Origin: Elizabethkingia bruuniana
Lineage (GTDB): Bacteria; Bacteroidota; Bacteroidia; Flavobacteriales; Weeksellaceae
Direction: 5' to 3'
NCBI RefSeq assembly: GCF_002024805.1
Contig: NZ_CP014337.1
Coordinates: 2,232,001 to 2,296,000 of the forward strand
Length of the DNA stretch: 64,000 bases
In this document: positions 43,254 through 52,071 of the stretch, in pieces
Position numbering within the stretch: the first letter of the stretch is position 1
How the letters are laid out: every line of letters starts with the position of its first letter
The notes under the pieces: model-generated
Told to the model about the DNA's origin: nothing
What the model saw: only the letters and a program-made list of their open reading frames with translations
Databases searched by the model: none
Made by a program: the position numbers and the translations under genes

Positions 43254-44336
43254 ATGAAAAAACTATTATCCTTTTTATTTCTGTTACTATTATTAAATCT
43301 TTCTGCACAAAAGGGCTTAGAAAAATCTGCCGACAGCATTATGAAAGTTCATTATATTCCGGAAATGGCTTATGCAGTTGTAACACCAGATAAAATACAG
43401 GTACAAAAAACAATTGGCCACCACCGAATTGAACAGATTAATGAAAAACCAAATGCTAACATTAGTGATTTTTTTCATTTAGGCTCCAATACAAAGGCAA
43501 TTACAGGCTTCATTGCCGGTTATTTAACAGAACAGAATAAAATCAAATGGGATACAAAGTTTTTCGATCTGTTTCCTGAATTAAAAGATAAAAGTAATCC
43601 TAAATACCTGAATATTACACTTAGCCAACTTCTGAAGCACAAAGCCGGAATTCAACCATTCACATCCGGTGCTGAATATCAGAAGCTTCCTGTATTTAAT
43701 GGCAACAAATCTGAAAAAAGACAGGCATTCGCTCAATATGTCCTAACGCTTTCCCCGGTACAAAACGATAAACCCTACAATTATTCCAATGCCGGTTATA
43801 GTGTAGCAGCATTTATGCTGGAAAAAGTAAGTGGAAAAACATGGGAACAATTGGTTCAGGATGTTTTAAAGGATAAATTAAAACTACAATATACACTAGG
43901 CTGGCCAAACAGAACCGACATCAATCAACCATGGGGACATTGGGAAGATGCGCAGCTGGTGAGTGTAGCGCCAGAAACTAAATATGACCTGAGCCTGGCT
44001 GAACCGGCAGGAGATATCAGCATGAATATTATCAATTATTCAAAATACATTCAACTCAATTTACAAGGCCTGGCAGAAAAGGATAACTTTTTGAAAGCAA
44101 AAACCTATCAGTATTTATTCAATTCATCCGACCATTATAGTATTGGCTGGGGAAATAGTATTCTAAATAATATAAAATATTCTGAGCATCGAGGAACGGA
44201 CGGAACTTTCCTTTCGTATACACTTATCAATCAATCAGAACCTAAAGCCTATATTATTTTAATTAATAATGCCAGCGAGCAAGCTCAGGATGGTTTATTT
44301 AAATTTTTAAAACTTCTTAAAAAGCAATATCCATAA
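43254..44336 (+). CDS. Secreted serine hydrolase (beta-lactamase/DD-peptidase fold, S12), copy 1
   Basis: 360 residues with a signal peptide (MKKLLSFLFLLLLLNLSAQ). The S12 motifs are present: Ser-x-x-Lys in LGSNTKAITGF, Tyr-x-Asn in YNYSNAGYS, and the third motif near HRGTDGTFLSY. It could be a D-aminopeptidase, esterase or PBP4*-like carboxypeptidase; the actual substrate is unknown. A second gene of the same fold follows after 15 bp, and the two are probably one operon. Confidence 0.87.
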   Translation: MKKLLSFLFLLLLLNLSAQKGLEKSADSIMKVHYIPEMAYAVVTPDKIQVQKTIGHHRIEQINEKPNANISDFFHLGSNTKAITGFIAGYLTEQNKIKWDTKFFDLFPELKDKSNPKYLNITLSQLLKHKAGIQPFTSGAEYQKLPVFNGNKSEKRQAFAQYVLTLSPVQNDKPYNYSNAGYSVAAFMLEKVSGKTWEQLVQDVLKDKLKLQYTLGWPNRTDINQPWGHWEDAQLVSVAPETKYDLSLAEPAGDISMNIINYSKYIQLNLQGLAEKDNFLKAKTYQYLFNSSDHYSIGWGNSILNNIKYSEHRGTDGTFLSYTLINQSEPKAYIILINNASEQAQDGLFKFLKLLKKQYP

Positions 44337-44351
44337 TAAACACCAAACATT

Positions 44352-45632
44352 ATGTACAAAACGTTATTCACTTCCGTATTACTAAGTGTTTCATCAGTTT
44401 TATTATCACAAAGTTTTAATAAGGAAAAACTGGACACTTATTTCAGCACATTAGAGAAGAACAATAAATTCTCCGGCTCTGTAGCTATTACACAAGACAA
44501 CAAGCTTATTTACACACGTTCGGTTGGTTATTCTGATATAGAAAATAAAATTCTGAATTCCGATAAGACAAAATACCGTATCGGGTCTATTTCTAAAACG
44601 TTCACAGCTGTTCTAATCTTAAAAAGTTTTGAAGAAGGAAAATTAAAACCAGATGATAAACTCAGCATATTTTTTCCGCAGATCAAAAATGCAGACCAGA
44701 TAACAATTTCACAACTCTTACAACACCGTAGTGGCATCCATAATATTACCAACGACAATTCTTACATGGACTATTATCAGGAGCCACAGAGTGAAGCTAA
44801 ATTGGTAGATATCATCACTAAAGCAGGTAGCGATTTTCAACCAGACAGTAAGTATTCCTATAGCAACTCAGGATATATTCTTCTTACCTATATCCTAGAA
44901 AAAGTAAACAAAAAATCCTATGCTGAACTATTAAAAGAAAAAATCACGAAGCCTTTAGGTTTAAACAGTACCTATGTAGGAAAGAAGATAAACTCCCAAA
45001 ACAATGAAGCATATTCCTATTCTCCTGGCAATAAAAAATCAGCCGAAACAGATATGTCTATACCAATTGGTGCAGGTGCCATCGTTTCTAACCCTACTGA
45101 CATAGTTAAATTTAGTAATGCGTTATTCAACGGAAAATTATTAAATAAAGAAAGTCTGGAAAAAATGATTACTATAAGAGATGGATATGGATACGGTCTG
45201 TTTACTGCTCAGTTCAATGATTTAAAAGGATTTGGACATGCAGGAGGCATTGATGATTTTTCTTCACTTTTTGCACACTATAACGTAGGAAATGTAAGCT
45301 TTGCATTGGATTCCAATGTATCCGATGGATATGGAAATAATCTAATTGCCAAAGCTCTTTTAAGTGCTGTTTATAATAAGCCTTATGATATTCCCGAATT
45401 TAAGACCTATCAAGCAGATGTAAATGATTTTGCAAAATATATCGGAACATATGCATCTCCTTCTTTTCCTTTAAAAATAACGATTACAACAGATAATACT
45501 TCTTTGAAAGCTCAGGCAACAGGACAATCTGAATTTACACTAACCCCTACGGATAAAAACAAATTTGAGTTTTCACAGGCAGGTATTAAAATGGAATTTT
45601 ATCCGGATAAAAAACAATTCCGATTGTTATAA
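44352..45632 (+). CDS. Secreted serine hydrolase (S12), copy 2
   Basis: 426 residues with a signal peptide (ending SQS). S12 motifs: IGSISKTFTAVLIL (Ser-x-x-Lys), YSYSNSGYILLTYIL (Tyr-x-Asn) and GHAGGIDDFSSLF (third motif). An extra C-terminal domain of about 80 residues (YIGTYASPSFPLKITITTDNTSLKAQATGQSEF) resembles the lipocalin-like DUF3471 domain often fused to such hydrolases. It is diverged from copy 1. It ends in a strong hairpin terminator. Confidence 0.87.
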   Translation: MYKTLFTSVLLSVSSVLLSQSFNKEKLDTYFSTLEKNNKFSGSVAITQDNKLIYTRSVGYSDIENKILNSDKTKYRIGSISKTFTAVLILKSFEEGKLKPDDKLSIFFPQIKNADQITISQLLQHRSGIHNITNDNSYMDYYQEPQSEAKLVDIITKAGSDFQPDSKYSYSNSGYILLTYILEKVNKKSYAELLKEKITKPLGLNSTYVGKKINSQNNEAYSYSPGNKKSAETDMSIPIGAGAIVSNPTDIVKFSNALFNGKLLNKESLEKMITIRDGYGYGLFTAQFNDLKGFGHAGGIDDFSSLFAHYNVGNVSFALDSNVSDGYGNNLIAKALLSAVYNKPYDIPEFKTYQADVNDFAKYIGTYASPSFPLKITITTDNTSLKAQATGQSEFTLTPTDKNKFEFSQAGIKMEFYPDKKQFRLL

Positions 45633-45676
45633 AATGGCTTGGATATTCTCTTTACTAAAGAATAGAATGCTTATGG

Positions 45677-45711
45677 TTTTCATTCCCTTTACAACATAAA
45701 GGGAATGAAAA
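45677..45711. terminator. Bidirectional intrinsic terminator
   Basis: Arms TTTTCATTCCCTTTA (45677-45691) and TAAAGGGAATGAAAA (45697-45711) around CAACA, between convergent genes. Confidence 0.85.
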
Positions 45712-45725
45712 TTTATTAATAATTA

Positions 45726-46247
45726 TTATTTTAACCGCCCCAAAACATCTGAAAAGCGTTTTTCTTTATTTTCCGGAGAAAACAACTTTTTCTTCACCTC
45801 ATCCAAATTTAGTTTTTTCAAATAAACTGGCGGTACATACTTTCGGATCATCTTTTCTATTTTATTCCAATCGGCGGTATTTATTTTATGATCAAGCAAT
45901 TCCATTAGTCCTTTTACATCATAATACTCTGGAAGCTTTTTATATTTCTCAATAATTACAATCCAGTCGCCATAAGTAAATAAACGATCTTCTTTTTCCT
46001 GAAGTTCTAGCACCTTCAATCTCATCATATTGAAATTAAGCAATACTGGTATTGTTGGATCTACCTCTATACACTTTCCTATTCTGGTATAATCTTTTGG
46101 AAATTCTTCAATCGCTTCATCTTCCATTAGTTTACAAAAACGTGGTATTTCCCCTCGCAGAGAATCACAATACTTCTGTTGTCCCTTTACAGAAACAGCA
46201 GCTATCATAATCAACAAAAATAAGCTTAGCCTAGCACACTTCTTCAT
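45726..46247 (-). CDS. Exported protein of unknown function
   Basis: 173 residues with a signal peptide (MKKCARLSLFLLIMIAAVSVKGQ). The rest is charged and mainly helical: IEFPKDYTR-type stretch, KLPEYYDVKGLMELLDHKINTADWNKIEKMIRKYVPPVYLKKLN and a C-terminal helix KRFSDVLGRLK. The cysteine in MKKC precedes the hydrophobic core and is not a lipobox. I recognise no family. Confidence 0.72.
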   Translation of the reverse strand: MKKCARLSLFLLIMIAAVSVKGQQKYCDSLRGEIPRFCKLMEDEAIEEFPKDYTRIGKCIEVDPTIPVLLNFNMMRLKVLELQEKEDRLFTYGDWIVIIEKYKKLPEYYDVKGLMELLDHKINTADWNKIEKMIRKYVPPVYLKKLNLDEVKKKLFSPENKEKRFSDVLGRLK

Positions 46248-46356
46248 AAGGTAAATATACTGTAGTTTTTATTTAATAGAAAATAGCTATCGTTCCCTTC
46301 TCTTAGAAAACCTGCACATCTTATCCTACATCAATTCATTCACTTTTCTGTCATTA

Positions 46357-46364
46357 TATCTTTG
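46357..46364 (+). promoter_or_regulatory. -7 box close to the start codon
   Basis: TATCTTTG matches TAnnTTTG and ends 9 bp before the ATG at 46374. A TTG at 46362 lies inside the box and is not a start. Confidence 0.55.
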
Positions 46365-46373
46365 TATTACAAA

Positions 46374-46736
46374 ATGAGAGTTATTATGAAAACTTTAGAA
46401 ATGCTTTTGGTGACAAACCAACAAATCGATTTCAGCCAGTTCAATAACTGGAAAATCACATTAGTAGACAATATAGAAACTGCTATTGAAAAAATTCAGA
46501 GCATTGATTTCAATCTCATTGCTTTGGAAAACAATTTTGACAAAGATTCAGTTACTAAACTACAAAAAATAACAGGCTTTCAGCAAAGTGATGTACTTGT
46601 ATTTTCTTTTTCATCTGCTGCAGATATTATTGAGAAAAGCAATGAGATTGCAGAAGAGTTAAAAATACAAAAACAGCAAAACTATTCTTTTACAGATAAT
46701 ATGTTTGCCAGCCATCCTTTGTATCGCAGCAACTAA
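46374..46736 (+). CDS. Small protein of unknown function
   Basis: About 120 residues. ATG at 46374 or 46386 are both possible; a TTG at 46362 lies inside the promoter. The sequence has a receiver-like alternation of strands and helices (WKITLVDNIETAIEKIQSIDFNLIALENNF, DVLVFSFSSAADIIEKSNEIAEEL) but lacks the Asp of a response regulator. It precedes the first pirin by 51 bp and may be co-expressed with it. Confidence 0.7.
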   Translation: MRVIMKTLEMLLVTNQQIDFSQFNNWKITLVDNIETAIEKIQSIDFNLIALENNFDKDSVTKLQKITGFQQSDVLVFSFSSAADIIEKSNEIAEELKIQKQQNYSFTDNMFASHPLYRSN

Positions 46737-46787
46737 ATCAGCAGTTGACAAAATTAATTCACAATCACAACTTATAAATCAAACATT

Positions 46788-47663
46788 ATGAACACTAAAA
46801 AAATAGAAGCAGTAATAGCACCACAAGGAACACATTTCGTAGGAGACGGATTCCGTGTACATAACTTTATCCCTGGTGTATCAGGACTTAGCATGCAGCG
46901 TATGAGCCCGTTTATTATGCTGGATTACAACTCTAAATTTGTATTCCCGCCTAGTGAACATTTAAAAGGTGTTGGAGTACATCCACACAAAGGTTTTGAA
47001 ACCGTTACCATAGCCTACAAAGGCCGTGTTGCTCACCATGACAGCAGTGGCGGCGGCGGAGTAATTGGTGAAGGCGATGTACAATGGATGACTGCTGCCT
47101 CTGGTATATTACACAAAGAATACCATGAAGAAAACTTCAACCGTACTGGTGGTGAGTTCCAGATGGTACAATTGTGGGTAAATCTTCCTGCAAAAGATAA
47201 AACATCAGCTCCAAAATATCAGGCAATCACTAATACCGATATGACAAAAGTTGATCTTCCTGATAATTCCGGAAGTATTGAGATTATCGCCGGAAGCTAT
47301 AATGAACACAAAGGCCCTGCTTTTACATTTACTCCGATAAATCTAATGAATGCGAAGCTAAATAAAGGCGGAAAAGCAAACTTCAGTTTTCCTGCAAATT
47401 ACAACACCGCAGCATTGGTTATTGAGGGTAGTGTAAAAGTAAATGGAGTTGATGTACCAACCGATAATTTTGTACTTTTTGAAAACAATGGTGAAGAATT
47501 TACTGTTGAAGCAACAGAAAATGCAATTGTCCTTATTATGAGCGGAGAGCCTATCAATGAGCCTATTTTTGCCCATGGTCCATTTGTAATGAATACCCGT
47601 GAAGAAATTATTCAAGCTTTTGATGATTTTAACAGAGGAAAATTCGGAACTTTACAAGACTAA
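46788..47663 (+). CDS. Pirin-family bicupin protein, copy 1
   Basis: 291 residues of the pirin family. The N-terminal cupin carries the metal motif HPHKGFETVTIAYKGRVAHHDSSGGGG and GDVQWMTAASGILHKEYHEE; the C-terminal cupin ends GEEFTVEATENAIVLIMSGEPINEP, with the pirin tail GPFVMNTREEIIQAFDDFNRGKFG. Pirins bind iron or nickel and some act as quercetinases, others as transcription cofactors. The function here cannot be assigned. A second, diverged pirin lies 0.5 kb further on. Confidence 0.9.
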   Translation: MNTKKIEAVIAPQGTHFVGDGFRVHNFIPGVSGLSMQRMSPFIMLDYNSKFVFPPSEHLKGVGVHPHKGFETVTIAYKGRVAHHDSSGGGGVIGEGDVQWMTAASGILHKEYHEENFNRTGGEFQMVQLWVNLPAKDKTSAPKYQAITNTDMTKVDLPDNSGSIEIIAGSYNEHKGPAFTFTPINLMNAKLNKGGKANFSFPANYNTAALVIEGSVKVNGVDVPTDNFVLFENNGEEFTVEATENAIVLIMSGEPINEPIFAHGPFVMNTREEIIQAFDDFNRGKFGTLQD

Positions 47664-47700
47664 TATTTTATAAACCCCAAAAGAAACAAAATCTTATTCT

Positions 47701-47747
47701 TTTGTTTAAATTTTAATTTAAACAAATATTAGGCTTAAACAGGCTCT
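47701..47747. repeat. Remnant of the nested palindromic element, copy C
   Basis: A palindrome with arms TTTGTTTAAATT (47701-47712) and AATTTAAACAAA (47715-47726) is followed by TTAAACAGGCTCT (47735-47747), which equals the end of the element at 3794-3934. Most of the inner arms are missing. Confidence 0.5.
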
Positions 47748-47860
47748 AAAAAAGTACCGGATACTTTTGAAGCTTAATATTTTCAGAAAAGCTTTTGTTC
47801 CTTTTGCGGTTAAAATACATTATTAAATTAATATCATTAAACATCTTTAAAACAAATAAT

Positions 47861-48163
47861 ATGAAACCAGAATTTGAAAACATCCCGTTGGTAAAAGCAC
47901 CTCAACAATATGAAATTGAAATAGACGGCAGTAAAGCCTTTATTACTTACAGAGAAAGCAGCAGTACTATTACCCTTCTTCATACCGAAGTAGAACCTGC
48001 ATTACAAGGAATGGGTGCGTCTACAGCTGTAATCGAGAAAACTTTAGCAGCAATAGAGGAAAGCGGTAAAAAGCTTAATCCGCTTTGCCCTTTGGTTGTC
48101 GCTTACATCAAAAGACATCCGGAATGGAAAAGAATTGTAGCTGATAATGTAACTTCTTTATAA
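47861..48163 (+). CDS. GNAT-like (YjdJ-type) acetyltransferase
   Basis: 100 residues from the ATG at 47861. The core reads AFITYRESSSTITLLHTEVEPALQGMGASTAVIEKTLAAIEESGKKLNPLCPLVVAYIKRHPEW, the pattern of the short YjdJ/Gcn5-related N-acetyltransferase_CG domain: a HTEV strand, a QGMGAS acetyl-CoA loop, a helix and KRHPEW. Such proteins are often found beside pirins or stress genes. Upstream ATG-less sequence could extend the frame, but no start signal is there. The catalytic substrate is unknown. Confidence 0.85.
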   Translation: MKPEFENIPLVKAPQQYEIEIDGSKAFITYRESSSTITLLHTEVEPALQGMGASTAVIEKTLAAIEESGKKLNPLCPLVVAYIKRHPEWKRIVADNVTSL

Positions 48164-48181
48164 AAATTAAAACAAGCAAAT

Positions 48182-49066
48182 ATGTCAAATATAGGAATCA
48201 TCATCCCGGAAAGGGCAGCAGATATTGGTAATTTTATGGTAGGGAGATTGCTCCCTTTTATTGAAAAAAGATCTGTAGGGCCATTTGTTTTTATCGACCA
48301 TATGGGACCGGTAGACTTAAAAGATTATCAGAATCTGGATGTACCACCACATCCGCATATTGGACTTTCTACACTAACTTACTTATTTGAAGGTTCTATT
48401 TTCCATCGCGACAGCATAGGTTCTGCAATAGAAATTCAGCCTGGTGCCGTTAACTGGATGACGGCAGGAAAAGGTGTTACACACTCAGAAAGAACCCCTG
48501 AATATCTTCGCCATACTGATAAAAGGTTACATGGTTTACAAATCTGGGTTGCTCTTCCAAAACATCTTGAGGGTAGTGAACCAAGTTTCCATCATACGGA
48601 AGCTGCTGATATACCAGCATGGGAAACAGATGGTGTACACTACAAACTAATCGCTGGCGAAGCTTTTGGTAAAACATCACCTGTACCTGTACACAGCAAG
48701 TTATATTTCATCGAAATTAAAACAGGAGATAAACCGGCTAAAATAAGTATAGGAAATGATCTTTATGGCGAGAGCGCATTGTATATTCTGGAAGGCAATA
48801 TCAAAAGTGAAGGCAATACTTACGAGCCTAAATTCATTTTAATTGCAAAAGATGCAAAATTATGTGAATTCGAAATGGATGCTAATACCACCGTTTATAT
48901 TTTCGGAGGAGAACCTTTTCCGGAAGAAAGATATATCCACTGGAACTTCGTAAACTCTGATAAACAAGTGATTGAACAAGCAAAACATGACTGGAAAGAT
49001 CAGAAATTCCCAAAAGTTCCGGGAGAAACAGAATTTGTTCCTTTACCTGCAACATCTTTAAAATAA
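48182..49066 (+). CDS. Pirin-family bicupin protein, copy 2
   Basis: 294 residues. Motifs: PFVFIDHMGPVDLKDYQNLDVPPHPHIGLSTLTYLFEGSIFHRDSIGS and GAVNWMTAGKGVTHSERTPEYLR, giving the pirin metal-binding His cluster HPHIG and HSERT, then an imperfect C-terminal cupin ending FGGEPFPEERYIHWNFVNSDKQVIEQAKHDWKDQKFPKVPGETEF. It differs from copy 1 in keeping the HSERT motif (HKEYH there) and is probably not functionally redundant. It follows the GNAT-like gene by 18 bp. Confidence 0.9.
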   Translation: MSNIGIIIPERAADIGNFMVGRLLPFIEKRSVGPFVFIDHMGPVDLKDYQNLDVPPHPHIGLSTLTYLFEGSIFHRDSIGSAIEIQPGAVNWMTAGKGVTHSERTPEYLRHTDKRLHGLQIWVALPKHLEGSEPSFHHTEAADIPAWETDGVHYKLIAGEAFGKTSPVPVHSKLYFIEIKTGDKPAKISIGNDLYGESALYILEGNIKSEGNTYEPKFILIAKDAKLCEFEMDANTTVYIFGGEPFPEERYIHWNFVNSDKQVIEQAKHDWKDQKFPKVPGETEFVPLPATSLK

Positions 49067-49106
49067 TATTTTGTAAAGCTTTTTTATCGCAATATATATT
49101 ATCTAT

Positions 49107-49121
49107 AGCATAATTTATGCT
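49107..49121. promoter_or_regulatory. Palindromic operator candidate upstream of fabF
   Basis: AGCATAA-T-TTATGCT is a perfect 7+1+7 inverted repeat, ending 8 bp before the -7 box TATATTTG (49130-49137). A protein bound here would cover the promoter spacer. Confidence 0.4.
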
Positions 49122-49129
49122 TCTTGCCG

Positions 49130-49137
49130 TATATTTG
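49130..49137 (+). promoter_or_regulatory. -7 box for fabF
   Basis: TATATTTG matches TAnnTTTG, 44 bp upstream of the ATG at 49182. Confidence 0.5.
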
Positions 49138-49181
49138 CATTTCGTTTTTTTAGAAGCCAGATTTATTATATAAAGTTTACA

Positions 49182-50420
49182 ATGAAAAGAGTTGTTGTTA
49201 CAGGATTAGGAACTATAAATCCTTTAGGAAATAACGTTGAAGAATTCTGGAGTAATATTACCGCCGGAAAAAGTGCAGGAAATAAAGTAACACATTTTGA
49301 TTCTACCCGTTTCAGAACTCAGGTAGCATGCGAAGTAAAAGATTTTGACCCGCTAAAATATCTAGATAAAAATGAGATCAAACGCAGTGATCTCTTTACA
49401 CAATATGCGTTATACAGTGCCGCTCAGGCAATGGAAGATGCCAATTTCGACTTAACCAAAATGGATCCGTTTGATTTCGGTGTCATTTGGGGAACCGGAC
49501 AGGGCGGAATGCAGACATTCGAAAATGAAGTTGAAAATTATATAGACGGGGACAAAAACCCACGTTTCAATCCTTTCTTTATTCCAAAATTATTGGTGAA
49601 TATGGCTTCAGGGCTTATTTCTATGAAATTTGGATTACAAGGAATCAACTACACTCCTGTGTCTGCATGTGCTACAGGAAACAGTGCTATTATGGATGCT
49701 TTTAACTACATCCGTATTGGTAAAGCAAAAGCTTTCATCACCGGAGGATCAGAAGCAGGAATTACACCAGCATCTTTTGGAGGTTTTGCAGCACTAAAAG
49801 CCATGACAGCCCGAAATGATGATCCACAAACGGCCAGCAGACCTTTTGATAAACACCGTGATGGTTTTGTAATGGGAGAAGGTGGTGCCGCTTTGGTATT
49901 AGAAGAATATGAGCATGCAAAAGCCAGAGGTGCAAAAATATATGCTGAAGTAGTAGGCGCTGCGATGACTGCAGATGCTTATCATATTACTTCCCCACAT
50001 CCACAAGGTTTGGGAGCTTCTAAATCTATGCAGCTGGCATTGGAAGAAGCAGGAGTAAAACCTGAAGAACTTGACTACCTGAATCTTCACGCAACATCTA
50101 CTCCAATTGGTGATATTGCAGAAGTGAATGCTGTAAAAACCGTATTTGGAGAATCAAAAAATCTTCACGTAAGCTCTACAAAATCCATGACAGGACACTT
50201 GCTGGGTGCTGCCGGAGCTATTGAAGCAATTATTTCTATTAAAGCAATTAATGATAATATTGTTCCGCCTACAATCAATATGACAGAACCGGATCCTGAA
50301 ATTCCGGAAGAAATACAGATTGTGTTTAACAAATCATTACACAAAGAAGTGAAAACAGCGATGAGTAATGCATTTGGTTTCGGAGGACATAACAGTACAG
50401 TAGTATTTAAAGAGCTTTAA
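49182..50420 (+). CDS. fabF: Beta-ketoacyl-ACP synthase II
   Basis: 412 residues, the normal length for FabF. The catalytic triad is present: Cys163 in VSACATGN, His in LHATSTPIGD and His in STKSMTGHLLGAAGA. The start MKRVVVTGLGTINPLGN and end SNAFGFGGHNSTVVF are typical. It elongates acyl-ACP with malonyl-ACP in fatty acid synthesis. It stands alone, without acpP or fabG next to it, so it may be an additional copy. A palindrome at 49107-49121 could be an operator. Confidence 0.93.
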   Translation: MKRVVVTGLGTINPLGNNVEEFWSNITAGKSAGNKVTHFDSTRFRTQVACEVKDFDPLKYLDKNEIKRSDLFTQYALYSAAQAMEDANFDLTKMDPFDFGVIWGTGQGGMQTFENEVENYIDGDKNPRFNPFFIPKLLVNMASGLISMKFGLQGINYTPVSACATGNSAIMDAFNYIRIGKAKAFITGGSEAGITPASFGGFAALKAMTARNDDPQTASRPFDKHRDGFVMGEGGAALVLEEYEHAKARGAKIYAEVVGAAMTADAYHITSPHPQGLGASKSMQLALEEAGVKPEELDYLNLHATSTPIGDIAEVNAVKTVFGESKNLHVSSTKSMTGHLLGAAGAIEAIISIKAINDNIVPPTINMTEPDPEIPEEIQIVFNKSLHKEVKTAMSNAFGFGGHNSTVVFKEL

Positions 50421-50497
50421 TTAAAGCTCTTTTTTTATTATTAAATTTGAGAGAAAGAGACGTTTAACAAAACAACACAAGAATAATCTAAAACACA

Positions 50498-51907
50498 ATG
50501 AATGCCCCAAATAAAGATTTAAATAATACTTATAAATTTTTACCATGGATCGCCGCTCTGGCAATTTTCATGCAGTCACTGGACGGAACGATTCTTAATA
50601 CAGCGTTACCATCCATTGCACAAGACATGAACCGTTCTCCGCTGACGATGCAGTCTATTATCATTTCTTATGTTTTAATTCTTGCTTTGCTAATACCTCT
50701 TAGCGGTTGGCTATCGGATAGATTTGGTTCTAAAAAGATATTTATATGGGCTGTCGGAATATTTACCGTAGGCTCTTTATTCTGTGCTCTTTCTACTAAT
50801 TTAGGACTCCTTATACTTTCCCGAATTATTCAGGCTATTGGAGGCTCCATGATGGTTCCGGTTTCCCGTCTGGCAATCTTATATACTTATTCCAAGGACA
50901 AACTATTGGGGGTTATTAATTTTATTACAATTCCCGGACTTGTGGGTCCCATTATAGGTCCTACACTTGGCGGATGGCTTGTGGATGTTGCCAGCTGGCA
51001 CTGGAATTTTCTGATTAATATCCCTATTGGAATTGCCGGAATACTTTTCGCCCGTAAGTACATGCCGGATTATGTAAACAAAGGCAAAAAATTCGATCTT
51101 ACCGGAATGCTCCTGTTTAGTGGCTCTCTTCTACTCTTAACAATTGCTATAGAGCTTGGCTCCGAAAAAGTGATCAATGGCTGGTGGCTTATTTTGGTAT
51201 TTCTTGCAGGTATTCTTTTAATGAATTTATATTACCGCCATTTTAAAAGAGTGGATAATCCTCTCATAGACCTTAACCTTATCAAAATTAGAACATTAAG
51301 AATTGGTGTTTTTGGAAACCTTCTTACCCGACTAGGCATTGGCGGAATGCCACTTCTTTTACCTCTTTTATTTCAGGTTGGCTTTAAACATACAGCCATT
51401 ATATCGGGGATGATGCTGATACCATCTGCCATTACAACTATTATGGTAAAACCGTGGGTTGTTCCTATCGTTAAAAAATTAGGTTATAAAAAAACATTGA
51501 TTATCAATACAATTCTCATTGCTATTATTATTTCATTATTTGCTGTACCAGATCAGAATACCCCCTTGCCGCTATTGATTCCGCTCTTGGTTATATACGG
51601 AGCCGTAAACTCTATTCAGCTGGCCACCATGAACACACTCTCTCTATCAGATCTGGATAATAAAAATGCCAGTAATGGTAATAGTCTTCTTATGGTAATG
51701 CAACAATTGTCTATGAGTCTGGGAATATCTGTGGGAGCTTACCTTCTGAATAAATATGGTGATCTGCCTTGGGTAGATCATACAAATTCCATAACTGTAT
51801 TCCGCTACACTTTCCTTACCATGGGTATTTTGACAGCATTAGCCAGCCTTATATTCTTTCGCCTAAAAAGCTCCGATGGCGATAGTTTGACTGGTGCAAA
51901 GCACTAA
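50498..51907 (+). CDS. DHA2-type MFS drug exporter (EmrB/MdtD-like)
   Basis: 469 residues with about 14 hydrophobic helices, typical of the DHA2 family. Motifs are LDGTILNTALPSIAQDMN in helix 1, GWLSDRFGSKKIFIWAVGIFTVGSLFCALS (motif A) and the helix-5 motif GPIIGPTLGGWLVD. A fused C-terminal tail is absent, and no membrane-fusion partner (EmrA) is next to it. It should export drugs or metabolites by proton antiport. It precedes the histidine leader but is separated from it by a promoter at 51931-51960. Confidence 0.9.
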   Translation: MNAPNKDLNNTYKFLPWIAALAIFMQSLDGTILNTALPSIAQDMNRSPLTMQSIIISYVLILALLIPLSGWLSDRFGSKKIFIWAVGIFTVGSLFCALSTNLGLLILSRIIQAIGGSMMVPVSRLAILYTYSKDKLLGVINFITIPGLVGPIIGPTLGGWLVDVASWHWNFLINIPIGIAGILFARKYMPDYVNKGKKFDLTGMLLFSGSLLLLTIAIELGSEKVINGWWLILVFLAGILLMNLYYRHFKRVDNPLIDLNLIKIRTLRIGVFGNLLTRLGIGGMPLLLPLLFQVGFKHTAIISGMMLIPSAITTIMVKPWVVPIVKKLGYKKTLIINTILIAIIISLFAVPDQNTPLPLLIPLLVIYGAVNSIQLATMNTLSLSDLDNKNASNGNSLLMVMQQLSMSLGISVGAYLLNKYGDLPWVDHTNSITVFRYTFLTMGILTALASLIFFRLKSSDGDSLTGAKH

Positions 51908-51930
51908 TTAAAAAAAATTATCTAAAATAT

Positions 51931-51960
51931 TTTGCAGTTCAAAAATAAGTTATAGATTTG
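51931..51960 (+). promoter_or_regulatory. his operon promoter
   Basis: -33 TTTG at 51931-51934 and -7 TAGATTTG at 51953-51960, 18 bp apart, a good match to the Bacteroidota consensus (TTG, 17-23 bp, TAnnTTTG). Transcription would start near 51966, about 14 bases before the leader peptide start. This is the clearest two-part promoter in the window. Confidence 0.7.
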
Positions 51961-51979
51961 CATAGTAGAAAAACAAAAA

Positions 51980-52033
51980 ATGAAATTTAACGCTGTACAT
52001 CATCACCATCATCATTCTTGCAAGGCGAGTTGA
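51980..52033 (+). CDS. hisL: Histidine operon leader peptide
   Basis: A 17-residue open reading frame, ATG to TGA, encoding MKFNAVHHHHHHSCKAS. Six consecutive His codons (51998-52015; CAT CAT CAC CAT CAT CAT) lie within a transcript headed for hisG. A starting promoter lies 20-50 bp upstream and an intrinsic terminator 28 bp downstream. This is the layout of a his attenuator leader, as in Escherichia coli (seven His codons), where low charged tRNA-His stalls the ribosome. It is too short to be found by standard gene calling. Confidence 0.88.
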   Translation: MKFNAVHHHHHHSCKAS

Positions 52034-52071
52034 TTAGTTGTGTGTACACCTAAAATATAAAAAACCCGTCT
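52023..52071 (+). promoter_or_regulatory. Attenuator: antiterminator pairing
   Basis: AGGCGAGTT (52023-52031), covering the end of the leader and its stop, can pair with AACCCGTCT (52063-52071), using one G-U pair and one A-C mismatch. Those same bases form the 5' arm of the terminator at 52062-52090, so the two structures exclude each other. A ribosome stalled on the His codons would leave 52023-52031 free for the antiterminator; one reaching the stop would cover it and let the terminator form. Confidence 0.55.

Noticed and set aside
51998-52015. Six consecutive His codons suggesting a cloning-vector His-tag
   Set aside because: The run sits in a short frame between a native promoter, an attenuator hairpin and hisG, and no vector sequence is near; a leader peptide explains it.
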